Part shown: piece after piece, positions 23,078 to 32,503 of the stretch
How the letters are laid out: each line of letters opens with the position of its first letter
Numbering within the stretch: position 1 is the first letter of the stretch
The notes under the pieces: generated by a model
Seen by the model: only the letters and a program-made list of their open reading frames with translations
Database searches by the model: none
Told to the model about the DNA's origin: nothing
Program-made: the position numbers and the translations under genes
DNA from: Myotis daubentonii
Taxonomy: Eukaryota; Chordata; Mammalia; Chiroptera; Vespertilionidae
Direction of reading: 5' to 3'
NCBI RefSeq assembly: GCF_963259705.1
Contig: NC_081842.1
Location: 63,128,787-63,192,786 of the forward strand
DNA: 64,000 bases

Positions 23078-24011
23078 TTGTTATGCTTCCCTGTGTTGAT
23101 AAAGTGGTTTTCTGTGCTAAGTGTCCTCTAGGGCCCAGTGGTTCAGCCTCACCAATTACCTGAGGGGGACACTCTTGGTGCACCCCCTTATAGTCTTTGT
23201 GCACAGTCTTGCTGTAGTTAAGCCTTGATTGTTGTAGGTATCACTGGGAGGAATTGACCTCCAGGCCAATTGGCTGTGAGAATCAGCTGTGTCTGCAGTG
23301 GGAGAACTTCTGTGCTGGAGACACCCCTCTGGGGCAAGACTTGCTTCAATGGGGCTTTGGTGCTCACTGAGTCTGCCCCCTGAGTGTGTCCTTTATAGTT
23401 CCACGGGGCTGCAAACTGGATGGTCCCACTCTGACCTCTGGGTTTCCTGGCTCCTGGATCTCTAGGGAGGTGCTAATCTAGCCTTTGCCTGAGGCTATCC
23501 AGCAAAAGCCTCCCTGCAGGGCTTGGGCAGGGCGGGTCCCAGGGGATCAACAGGGCGGGGCTAGCATTTATGGCTTCTCTCAGTCTTGCCCTCAGAGACT
23601 CTGCTTCTCAGTGTCCCGGTAATTGCTGCAAGCCCCTCGGAGAGAAAGCTGCCCTTGAGTTCAGACCGATGCCAGACAGTCCCGCTTCTCCTGTATGAGT
23701 CTGGGTCCCTAGAGACTCGCCTGGAACTGGAGCTCAGAGGCTGATACTCCCTCCTGATTGAAAACGACAACCACGCCTTCAGCCACCAGCCCACTCCACA
23801 CGCACCTCCACACTTTAGTAATTTACTTTCGCACTGCACTTCCTCTGATTCTCGGTATGCTTTTCTCTTTCCTTCTAGTTGTAGAATTTCCACTCAGCCA
23901 GCCTTCCTGTGGTTCTGGATGATGTCCGTTCCGTCTTTTAGTTGTATTTTTGAAGTGGTTGTTTGAGGCAGCAAACTCCAGTGTTTACCTATGCTGCCAT
24001 CTTGGTTTCTC
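23078..24011 (-). promoter_or_regulatory. HAL1 5' UTR / internal promoter region
   Basis: GC-richer than its surroundings. Within the first 20 nt of the minus-strand element is 'caagatggcag', similar to the YY1 site that positions transcription in L1 5' UTRs. An open frame of 110 codons (23561-23893, -) lies in this leader. I see no family match for it and treat it as a leader ORF or chance. Confidence 0.6.
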
Positions 24012-24054
24012 CCATTAGGCTTTTTTGGACCATTTTCTCTGCTTTCAATCTTTT

Positions 24055-24330
24055 TTTAAATTTCTTTAATTTTTTTCTTTATTGATTAAAGTATTACATA
24101 TGTGTCCTTATTGTCCCATTGCCCACCCTTCCCCTCACTCATGCCCTCACCTCCCTGGTGTCTGTGTCCATTGGTTAGGCTTATATGCATGCATACAAGT
24201 CCTTTGGTTGATCTCCACCAGCCCCCTTACTCCCACCCTTGTTCAGGCCTCTGTTTATCCTATCAGTGAGAAATCTCTAATAATGAACTGTAGGTCCCTA
24301 CCAGTTCATTTTCCTTAAGTGATTTCTGTC
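24055..24330 (-). repeat. L1 3' UTR fragment, 5'-truncated
   Basis: Starts as T-rich ('tttctttattgattaaag') and contains 'tattacatatgtgtccttat', a C-rich tract, then 'gcttatatgcatgcatacaa' and 'gtcctttggttgatctcc'. The same block recurs at 31680-31860. Read on the minus strand it is a G-rich L1 3' UTR ending in an A tail. Its 3' end lies just beyond the HAL1 target site. Confidence 0.75.
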
Positions 24331-25837
24331 TCTTCTTCCTCAAGTTCAGCCAAGCATTCTTACCTGCTGTTTCCTAGCTTGTTTATGAGCAGAGAATTAA
24401 TTCAAATTTGAAAGGTAAGTGCCACAGGCCAGAAAATTCACTCTATTTCTCCATCAAGTTTGTTACAATGGGTAAGCAATGACTTATAATTAGACAATGG
24501 GATAAAATAATGTTTCTTGGGGTCCAATCATTTATGATATTTTACAAAAGAAAGGTAAGTTCTGTCTTAAGTAATATACATTAGGTTTATTGTCAAACTG
24601 AGATGAATTAAGTCAAAATGTGCCTGTCATCTTACAGTTTTTGAGGAACTCTCAGTACACATTATTACTTTTAAGTACACTTAGACAATTTTAATTCCTC
24701 CTCAGCAATTATCAATTATTACTTTACTTAATCAAATCCTTGGATTCCTCCCCGGGCCTAAATTACCATTTATTCTTATCTTTTTTTGTAAAAGCCAGGA
24801 GCCCCTGGACTGTGACATTGACAGTGGGACATCTAAGCTCATTCAGGTTTTGCTTGAAAAATCCCCACCAGCTGCTCTGCCTGATGCTGGGTTAATTGCC
24901 TTAATTAGCTTTCTTACAATAGCCTTCTTAATCAGTCCTTGTGAGATCTTAAACTCTATTCTAGTTCCTTTCTCACAGTACTGACCCTTTGAACATACCC
25001 ATTCAGTCTTTTTGCACAACTGTTCTTGAAGTCTTAAATGAAAGATAAAAAGCAAGAGAAAAAATTTCCTTTGTCACTGCTCTTTTTTTTTTCTTCCTGT
25101 AGTAATCTTCCCAAAACTCTGACCCTTAACGTCTAATCAAGACGGGTTATTCTGACTTTCTAAATTACGAATGGCTAGATCTTACTTTCTGTTTTTTTTT
25201 TTTTTTTTTCCTGTGGCTCACTTAGCCTTCTTTTCTAATGAATGCTTAATTAACATTGATGCACATCTTTTCTGAGAAGCTTGTAGTGTGCACAATGTGC
25301 AGGCTGTTGAAATCTTCATCATAAAGAGGCTCAACTTTTAGTTATAGAACTTTGAAATTTGTAGACTTTGTAGAAAGCATAAAGACAATTTTAAATTTTA
25401 GTTCATTTTGTCGAATATCAAGCAGACCAAGACTTTAAAGGTATCAGCAAGAGCATCTCTGTCACTTCCCTACAATCTGTGACATTAAGTTGTCGTTCAT
25501 AGATAGAAAGTGATTAGATTGATCCAAAAAGACTTAATCTTCATAAACATGTTTTATTTTCTTTTGGCCAATAGCTTTCTGCCCTACGAGATGTGTTAAT
25601 TGATATTTTAAAAATTTACTTTAAGTTTTCCTTATAATGCTCCAATAATATATAACTAACTATAAATAATAATAATAACAATTTGGTGTATGTGTTTTCA
25701 GTATATGTGTATGTGTTTTTGCATTTACACTATTCTGAAATTATTTTAGGTTGTACTGAAGGTTTCCAATGTCACTGTCAAAAGAGTGTAAAAATGGGGC
25801 AAAAGACTATATGACGTTACTGTCAACTAAGCAGGGA

Positions 25838-26045
25838 AAGAGTGAGAGGGAGAGGGAGAGAGGGAGAAAGGGAGAGAAAGAAGAGAAGGAAAAGAGGGAC
25901 AGGAAGGGGGTGAGCTAGTAAGCCAGCAATCCCAGGAGAGTGTGGGAGAGGGGAAGAGGAGGAGGAATGGGAAAAGGAGTCAAAGGAAGATGGGAGAGAA
26001 GGAAGAGAGGGGAAAGGAGGAGGGGGAAGGAGGAGGAGATAAAGA
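25838..26045. repeat. G/A polypurine tract (~210 bp)
   Basis: Irregular GAGAGG/GGAGAAA/GAGGAG units on the plus strand, with a short mixed interruption near 25910-25940. Long purine mirror segments give triplex (H-DNA) potential. Confidence 0.85.
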
Positions 26046-26241
26046 GATTACTTGAGCATGTACGGAGCACTTGCTCCCAGGAAGCATGTGCTGTAAGTTA
26101 TGAGTAAAACATGCTGCTGTTCATTATTTTTTGCAATGCTTTGATTTCATCGAAATGTCACTTTTTATTGCTTCTTTTGTCAATATTTTGATATCATAGA
26201 ACTATAGAACTCTTCACCCATATCTTGTCATAACTGGTCTC

Positions 26242-26265
26242 TCCCCCGCCCCCCCCCCCCCCCAG
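26242..26265. repeat. Poly-C tract
   Basis: 'ctctcccccg' followed by about 17 C residues and 'agcacc'. Confidence 0.8.
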
Positions 26266-27559
26266 CACCAGTGACCTTTAAAGAAAAGGTTTAATTTGAC
26301 ATGTATTGTTCTGAGTATTCCCTAGGGCAGCAGTGCTGAGGATGTATAGTGGCCTAGGAAAGATAAGGTTGGAGACATTTTTTTATGGATAAGGTACTGG
26401 CAAATAAGTGTGGTATGCTATGAAAAGGAGAGATATGAAGTGGTATAAGAATATAAAGAAAGATAGTGAAGAGGAAAACAATTTGGAATTCATCTCCCTG
26501 AATGTTTCAATATATGCAGAGCCTTGACAAGTGTTAACTTCTTTGTAGTACTCTTGGAAGCCACAATCTTTATTCGGAGTTGGTGACATGATTTTTTTAA
26601 ATGATAAGATGATTATTTAAACTTTAAAAATTAAATCAATATGTACCAGTCATATTTCCTCCTAAATTTGCTTGGCATTCTAAAAGTATGAGCCAGCTTA
26701 ATCATTGACACATGTAAATAAGGAAAGAAACAAGAAACAAATGAAACAATGTCATTGGGAAAACAGTAAGGTCTAATACTTTTCATCATTATATTATGCC
26801 ATTTATTGTTTCTGTGTATCAGTTTGGCTCACTCTGGATTACAAATTAAATTTCAAAACTGAAGTGCTTGTACTCAAAGCAGAAGGTTTTTATTTTTAAT
26901 TTTTTAAATGTAGAACAATATTGCTCTTATCTACTAACATCTCTTTTCCCTTAAGTAAGCAAAAATGAAATCTCTCTAAGAAAAAAAATTAATTTTACTA
27001 TTTAGTGGATTGATATGAATGTGCTATGTTAGATGGTGTATACCCTAATTGGTGATCACACTTCTATCCTCTTTGTATGCTAGAATGTTAACTGCAATTG
27101 TCATTTAAGGTCCCCCTGGTACAGTCATTGATAATCCTATCTAATAAAAGAGAAACATGGTAATTGGCGTATGACCGCTACCCTTCCCATTGGTTAATCA
27201 GGGGCGATATGCAAATTAACTGCCAGCCAAGATGGCGGCCAGCAGCCAGGCAGCTTAAACTGAACATGAGGCTTGCTTGCTTCAGTGACGGAGGAATGCA
27301 ATGTTCCCCACCTGCCTTGCAGGCCTCTGAGCCTGCAGTTTAAGAAACATAGTAACAAATATAGAAGCTAAACAAAACCCCAGAAACCAGCTTTCAGCGA
27401 GCTGGGATCTCAGAGCTGGAGTTGATACAGAGTTTCGATTATAGAACCGAAACAAACCAGATACCTGCTTTCAGCAGCCTCAGAGCTAAAGCTGGCCCAG
27501 AATAAAAAAGAAAAAAAAAGAAAAAAAGGAGCAGTTGGGAGCTTCAGTCCCAGCCTGAA

Positions 27560-27781
27560 AACAGCCCTCAACCCCTCACCCAGACTGGCCAGACACCCCA
27601 GTGGGGACCCCCACCCTGAAGGGTTTGTGACCAGCTGCAAACAGCCATCATCCCATCATCCAGGCTGGCCAGGCACCCCAGTGGGGACCCCCACCCTGAA
27701 GGGTGTGTGACCAGCTGCAAACAACCATCATCCCCTCACCCAGGCTGGCCAGGCACCCCAGTGGGGACCCCCACCCTGATC
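27560..27781 (+). repeat. 80-bp tandem repeat inside HeliBat copy 5
   Basis: The phrase 'gtggggacccccaccctga' recurs at 27601, 27681 and 27761, exactly 80 bp apart, each preceded by 'ggccagrcacccca'. Nearly three copies. Open frames over it are by-products. Confidence 0.92.
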
Positions 27782-28101
27782 CAGGACTGCCGGGAGCCGG
27801 TCCATCCTTGCTGTTTCAAGGGACCTGGCATATATGGCATACTGTTCTTAATATGTTTGCTCACCTTCTTGGTGCTGTGTTTTAACCAAGGTCACCTCTC
27901 CGAGAAAGGTTGAATCCCCAGGTAGGGATTTTCCCCTGAAGTTAGGGAGGGAATAAAACACCTCAACTAAGTGCCAGGCGGGTAATTAATCCCTTTAACT
28001 ACGAACAATCATGCTTAAACTACATAATCTTTTCTCCCTGGAATGGAGATAAGAAACGCCCTAACCTTTGTAATAGAGATTGATAGGATTAAATCAACTG
28101 G

Positions 28102-28107
28102 TATAAA
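28102..28107 (+). promoter_or_regulatory. LTR TATA box
   Basis: 'gtataaatac' in the solo LTR, about 310 bp into the element. It would mark the U3/R boundary shortly downstream. Confidence 0.6.
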
Positions 28108-28164
28108 TACAGTTGTAACAAGACAGAAAGACTCAGAACTTAGAACAGAATCAAGAAGACAGAA

Positions 28165-28445
28165 CCTACACGGAGCCTAGAGACAGAAGAACTTTGCTGG
28201 AGAGAGCATGCCGGCTTCGGAGCCTAGAGACAGAGCCTAGTGGGAGAACATGGCAAGGGATCCTGGACTGAACCTGACTACAGAGATTGGCAGGAGAACC
28301 TGACTGGAACCTGGACACTGAACCTGACTGGAGAGCCTGGACAGAACCTGGCTGGAGAACCTAGCGAGGGAACATGGCTACAGAACCTCGCTGGAGATCC
28401 GAAGCAGAACCTCTCTGGAGATCCGGGCTAGAGATCCTGGCTAGG
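28165..28445 (+). repeat. Degenerate short tandem repeat in the LTR
   Basis: Repeated 'gaacctgrctggagancc'-like units of about 16-24 bp, more than ten imperfect copies. The 63-codon open frame at 28240-28431 with repeated NL(T/A)GEP is only a translation of these units. Confidence 0.8.
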
Positions 28446-28597
28446 TTGCTGATCAACTGAACGCTGTCTCCGTGTCATTCCTTCTTCGCCGACTCTGTCC
28501 ACGCCTTTGGGGACCCCTGGACCCGCTGGGGTTGGACCCCGGCACAGGACACCCTTCAGGGCAAACCAGCCAGCCCCACCCATGCACCAGGCCTCTA

Positions 28598-29579
28598 TCC
28601 TATATAGTAAAAGGGTAATATGCCTCCCAGCACTGGGATCAGCGGAGCCGCGAGGCCTCCCAGCACTGGGATCAGCGGAGCTGAGAGGCCTCCCGGCACC
28701 GGGATCAGTGTGACAGGGGGCAGTGCCCAAACCCCCTGATCGCTCTGCGGCTCTGTGTGTGACAGGGGATGGGGCCACAACATCCCTATCCGCCCTGCTC
28801 TGTTCGTGACAGGGGAAGGCGCCCCAACCCCCTGATCAGCCCTTCTCTGTGCCTGATACGGGGGAGCTCCCCAGCCCCCTGATCGCCCTGCGGCTCTGTG
28901 TGTGACAGGGTGCGGTGCCCCAACACCCCCCTCCCCACAGGCCCTGCTCTGTGTGTGATGGGGTAGAGCCATAACCTCCCCATCAGCCCTGCCCTGAGTG
29001 TGACAGTGGAGGCACCCCAAGCCCCGATCGGCCCTGCTCTGTGGGTGATAGAGGGCGGCGCCCCAACCCTGCCCCCCCCACGGGCCCTGCTCTGTGTGTG
29101 ATGGGGTAGAGCCATAACCTCCCCATGGGCCCTGCCCTGAGTGTGAGAGTGGCGGCGCCCCAACCCCTTGATGGGCCCTGCTCTGTGAGTGACAGGGGGC
29201 AGCGCCCCAACCCCCTGATTGGCCCTGCTCTGTGCGTGACAGGGGGTGGTGCCACAACCTCCCCCTCGACCCTGCCTTGAGTGTGACAGGGGACAGTGCC
29301 CCAATCCCCCAACTGAGGGTGGCATCGCAACCTCCTGATCTGCCCTGCTCTGTGCATGACAGGGGGCGGTGCCCCAACTCCCCAATAGCCCTGCTCTGAG
29401 CCTGACCAGGGGCTGCACCTAGGGATTGGGCCTGCCCTCTGCCACCCAGGAGCAGGCCTAAGCCATCAGGGCATTATCTCCCGAGGGGTCCCAGACTGCG
29501 AGAGGGCACAGGCTGGGCTGAGGGACCCCCCCTACCCACCCCCCCCAAGTGCACAAATTTTTGTGCACCGGGCCTCTAG
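28598..29579 (+). mobile_element. HeliBat-type Helitron (copy 6) with minisatellite interior
   Basis: A|TC start 'tcctatatagtaaaaggg' abuts the end of copy 5. Ends 'ttgtgcaccgggcctctag' with CTAG at 29576-29579 followed by T. The hairpin arms 'gtgcacaaa...tttgtgcac' lie just upstream. 982 bp, most of it tandem repeat. No Rep/helicase coding. Confidence 0.93.
28700..29415 (+). repeat. ~48-bp minisatellite in HeliBat copy 6
   Basis: Around 14-15 imperfect units of the form 'gtgacagggggcrgygcccc' + 'aaccccctgatcggccctg' + 'ctctgtg'. Starts such as 28709, 28758, 28806 and 28902 are 48-49 bp or multiples apart. Because the unit is near a multiple of three, stop-free minus-strand frames of 124-260 codons arise with a repeated 'HTEQGRSG'-type peptide. 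They lack any domain. Confidence 0.92.
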
Positions 29580-30128
29580 TAATATTATAATAATACTTGG
29601 TGGGAATCTTTAGTTGAAGGACTTAAAACCTATGGATTGAAGTTTCAATATAGCTTGTTACTGTTAACTTAAGCATAATGGAATGCAATGGCGATATATA
29701 CAGTAACACGAAATGGATTTCTGATATTCTACTTTCTTTTCCCTCAGTCTGACATGCCTGCAGTGCACTGTACACTGGTTCCCCTGTCTTTTTATCATGT
29801 TGGTTCCTTTCATTCTTTCCCTGTCTCCCAGAGTGTGCCCACGATGACTGCTGGCTCAGTCAGGATCCTTGTAATTAATTACAGACAAACTCAAACCTTG
29901 GCTTCCGTGATTACTCAGTGTTCAGATCATTTTAAACAGAGTCCTTGCCAGCTATGGATGAAGAACTGTTAGATTGTTCCTTCTGCTGCTTAGAGGTCAG
30001 GGATAATTTCTCTCTATTTTTTTGTGGAGCAGATATTCCCTGACTGTTTTAGAACATCCTCTGATGTTGTGTGTATGCAGCTGCTGACCAGAGTTAATCT
30101 TCCTGTGACTTTCTCCTCCATGTCTGGG
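29580..30128. other. No gene seen
   Basis: AT-rich flank between HeliBat copy 6 and the polypurine tract. The 94-codon frame at 29688-29972 (+) has no recognisable feature. Confidence 0.4.
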
Positions 30129-30133
30129 AAGAG

Positions 30134-30179
<46 letters not shown>

Positions 30180-30336
30180 AGAAGAAGAAGAAGAAGAAGA
30201 AGAAGAAGAAGAAGAAGAGAAGAGAAGAGAAGAGAAGAGAAGAGAAGAGAGAAGAGAAGAGAAGAGAAGAGAAGAGAAGAGAAGAGAAGAGAAGAGAGAA
30301 GAGAGAGAGGGAGGGAAAGAAAGAGAGAGGGGGGGC
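30129..30336. repeat. Compound (GA)n-(GAA)n-(GAGAA)n polypurine tract
   Basis: About 200 bp of uninterrupted purine in three successive phases: GA dinucleotide, GAA trinucleotide, GAGAA pentanucleotide. The Arg/Glu-rich (+) and Ser/Leu-rich (-) open frames of 113-156 codons are translations of the repeat. Confidence 0.95.
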
Positions 30337-30642
30337 AAATAATATCTTTTAAATTATGTAGAAATCTGGCAAAAGTAACCATTAATAAGTTAAACTCTGC
30401 CCTCTGCCTGTTGTTAAAAATGTACCTTACAATCCAGAATTACCCAGAAATACACCCAAGAAACCCCATTGCTGGTTTAATAATCATTGTTTAAGGGGAA
30501 TTCACAAGACTGGACTTGGCATTTCAATTATTTAAATACTAGAGGCCTGGTACATGAAATTTGTGCATGGGGTGGGGGGTCCCTCAGCCCAGCCTGCGCC
30601 CTCTCCCAATCCGGGACCCCTCAGGGGATGTCTGACTGTTTA

Positions 30643-30792
30643 GAGGTTAGAAAAAAAGTCCTGTGAGATAAAAAACACACAAAAAAAAAAACAAAACAAA
30701 ATAGAGGCCACACCAGTGAGGGTGGGTTGTGAGGAGCTAGGGTTAATTTTGTGGGTAAAGATTCTCCAGGCCAGGGAAGGGGGGAGGAAGGA

Positions 30793-30837
<45 letters not shown>

Positions 30838-31678
30838 AGAATGAGAGAGAGAGACACACACACCCCCCACAGACTCCAGACTTTTTTGTTCTAAAGCACA
30901 AAACTTTGCTTTCCCCAAGTTTATCTCATGTCTAAACACAAACCATCATGTACTTCAAGCAACATGTATTAGGGAAGGAGAATGCAGCCTTAAAGCAAAG
31001 GGTGGGGGTGTCAGGAGTGAGTAGCTCCTCTAGTCCTCCCCAGCTGAAGATCCTAGGGGGGGCCTGCCTCTTTGGGGATCCACATTTATCTCTTGGCGCA
31101 TGGGAGGGTAGGGAGCGCAGCATTATCCTGGAGGGGAAGGTCATGGGGACTGCAACTGTGGGACTTGCCCCAAGTTTCATTTCCTCACCCCTCCTGGGTT
31201 GCTTTCCACCTTGCCACTAATCCAGTTAATGGGGTCGGAGGTCTACAGCTGGGTCTTTCCAGGCAGAGAGTAAGGTGGGAGCCAGTTGGTCCTGCTCCAA
31301 GGACACTGCGTCCATGCCCCACCCCTTCCAGGTTCCTGCCTGTGGGCAGAGGCTCCAGGTGTTCCGCCCCCACCACAGCAGACTCAGTCCCACTGGGTGT
31401 AGGGAGAGATTGGGCAGCTCCATGGCGGGCAGCTCTGCGGCTAACACCTTTGAATTGTGCACCACTGGGGGAAAAGAAAAGCCTCCCCAGAAAGTTTTTT
31501 TTTTTTTCTCTGTCCAATAGTCTTGATTTTTTATTCCTTGGATTTTGTGGCAGTTATTGGTGGAGTAAAATATTCAAGTTGAATGTTAGGGTATATGCTG
31601 CTTCATAAAAGCTCATTTCCTTGTTCAGTGATGAAAATATTTTACTCATTTACCAACTTTGGTTTTGCCACTGAAATT
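30643..31678. other. Unassigned GC-rich interior, no gene confirmed
   Basis: Includes a (GT)n array, then sequence clearly richer in G+C than the window average, especially 31000-31490. It carries open frames on both strands (178 codons at 31072-31608 +, 110 codons at 31185-31517 -), none with a domain I recognise. Captured host DNA inside a Helitron, or part of an LTR/ERV leader, are alternatives. Confidence 0.4.
30794..30834. repeat. (GT)n microsatellite
   Basis: About 20 GT units followed by GA-rich and CA/C-rich segments. Confidence 0.95.
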
Positions 31679-31679
31679 T

Positions 31680-31870
31680 TTTTTTACACTTTTTCCCTTT
31701 ATTGAATAAGATATTACAAATGTGTCCTTATCCCCCCAATGTCCCCTCATCCCCCCAATCTTGCCCTCACCCTCACCCCCTGTTGTCCACATCCACCACT
31801 TATGCTTATATGCATGCATACAAGTCCTTTGGTTGATCTTTCCCCCTCACCCCCACCCTCCCCTGCCTTG
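31680..31870 (-). repeat. L1 3' UTR fragment
   Basis: T-rich start, 'attacaaatgtgtccttatc', a C-rich tract, then 'gcttatatgcatgcatacaa' and 'gtcctttggttgatctt'. Closely parallel to the copy at 24.1 kb. Confidence 0.75.
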
Positions 31871-32138
31871 AAAGGTTTTTCAAAAGCCTTCAGGGACCAA
31901 CTGGGAGGTTGGCTGGCCAGGGCCTTCCTTCCCCTGGCTGCTGGCAGCCGCCTTGGCCTGGTGCCACCCACTTTTGCCACTACCCACTCCCAGTTCCCTG
32001 TCGGATCTGCGGGCGGGGGTGAGGGCGGGACCAGGAGGTTGGCCAGCAGGCCCTGATCAGGTGATCCAGGTGGTCAGTGCACCTCATAGCAACCAGTCAT
32101 TCTGGTCATTGTGCCATTCCACCTTAAAGGTCACTTAA

Positions 32139-32139
<1 letters not shown>

Positions 32140-32206
<67 letters not shown>
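32140..32206. repeat. (TA)n microsatellite at a Helitron 5' end
   Basis: About 33 TA units immediately outside the reversed HeliBat 5' region 'aggtcacttaagc'. It stands where 'gcatattaccttttta' is expected. Confidence 0.95.
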
Positions 32207-32209
<3 letters not shown>

Positions 32210-32503
32210 GCAGGTCACACAGAGCTGAGATGGACATTAGCTTCTCTATTCTGGCCTCCATGTATCTTACTTACCTGGTGTCTTTTCAAATGGTTTATAT
32301 AATGTGAAGTCTCAGTCATTCCAAGCCTCTGTACTTGTTCTACTATCAAGGATCCACTTCTTTGTTTTAAGGAACTTAATTAAATGGGATCTAGGTAGAT
32401 GAGGGATTACAATTGGATCCACTTTATGTAAGCTAAATTTAGTCACATGGGCTCAAATCTTAAAATAATGGTATTTCCTGTCCTTAGGGAAATAGGCTAA
32501 ACC

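Larger units (their letters stand above)
21863..24026 (-). mobile_element. Full-length HAL1 (half-L1) retrotransposon with target-site duplications
   Basis: The 15-bp flank 'ccattaggctttttt' occurs at 21863-21877 and again at 24012-24026, bounding a 2.13-kb minus-strand insertion. On the minus strand it opens with 'gggagaaaccaagatggcag' (an L1-like 5' end with a YY1-type motif). It continues through a ~0.93-kb 5' UTR, one ORF1 (22211-23077) and only ~0.33 kb of 3' UTR with a G-rich polypurine tract and A tail. There is no ORF2 between ORF1 and the 3' end. This is the defining layout of HAL1 elements, which must borrow an L1 reverse transcriptase. Duplications this clean suggest a fairly recent insertion. 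Confidence 0.92.
24331..27134. other. No gene seen; simple repeats only
   Basis: AT-rich sequence with T runs at 25083-25092 and 25191-25211, a polypurine tract and a C run (listed separately). Open frames are at most 70 codons and show no family features. Confidence 0.45.
27788..28544 (+). mobile_element. Solo LTR of an endogenous retrovirus (class II-like)
   Basis: Bounded by short inverted repeats TGCCGGG...CCCGGCA and flanked by a perfect 6-bp duplication 'caggac' (27782-27787 and 28545-28550). A TATA box (TATAAA, 28102-28107) and a possible 'aataaa' at 27952 lie inside. No gag, pol or env sequence is present, so recombination between two LTRs has removed the provirus. A 6-bp duplication is usual for betaretrovirus-like (class II) elements, so the class is inferred. 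It inserted after the surrounding Helitron. Confidence 0.9.
27135..28597 (+). mobile_element. HeliBat-type Helitron (copy 5), split by a solo LTR
   Basis: Starts A|TC at 27135 with 'tcctatctaataaaagagaa', a second HeliBat subfamily that also carries 'ccaagatggcggc' near 27231. The 3' part 'cccatgcaccaggcctcta' at 28579-28597 is the usual Helitron end lacking only the final G. An LTR (27788-28544) interrupts it. Without the LTR the element is about 700 bp. No Rep/helicase coding. Confidence 0.85.
30539..32206 (-). mobile_element. Probable long HeliBat-type Helitron (copy 7), composite
   Basis: CTAG at 30539-30542 on the plus strand with 'aggcctggtacatgaaattt' is a reversed HeliBat 3' end. 'ggtggtcagtgcacctcata' through 'cattctggtcattgtgcc' (32070-32120) is a reversed 5' end, matching copy 4 closely, with the last bases replaced by (TA)n. 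Whether both ends belong to one insertion is inferred. The interior also holds an L1 3' end (31680-31870) and ~1 kb of unknown, GC-richer DNA. Confidence 0.6.

Noticed and set aside
22962..23204. 80-codon minus-strand frame overlapping HAL1 ORF1
   Set aside because: Shadow in another frame of the HAL1 leader and ORF1 start.
28700..29415. CRISPR-like repeat-spacer array
   Set aside because: Units are contiguous and imperfect with no unique spacers of constant length, and the genome is mammalian. It is a minisatellite.
28595..29418. Minus-strand open frames of 260, 210 and 124 codons
   Set aside because: All three are translations of the ~48-bp HeliBat minisatellite in different frames. They have repeated low-complexity peptide, no domain, and equally long frames overlap.
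30024..30494. Arg/Glu-rich 156-codon frame and Ser/Leu-rich antisense frames
   Set aside because: Direct translation of the GA/GAA/GAGAA polypurine tract.
31072..31608. 178-codon plus-strand frame
   Set aside because: No recognised family. GC-rich sequence lowers stop frequency and overlapping minus-strand frames are also open. Kept only as a capture candidate, not as a gene.
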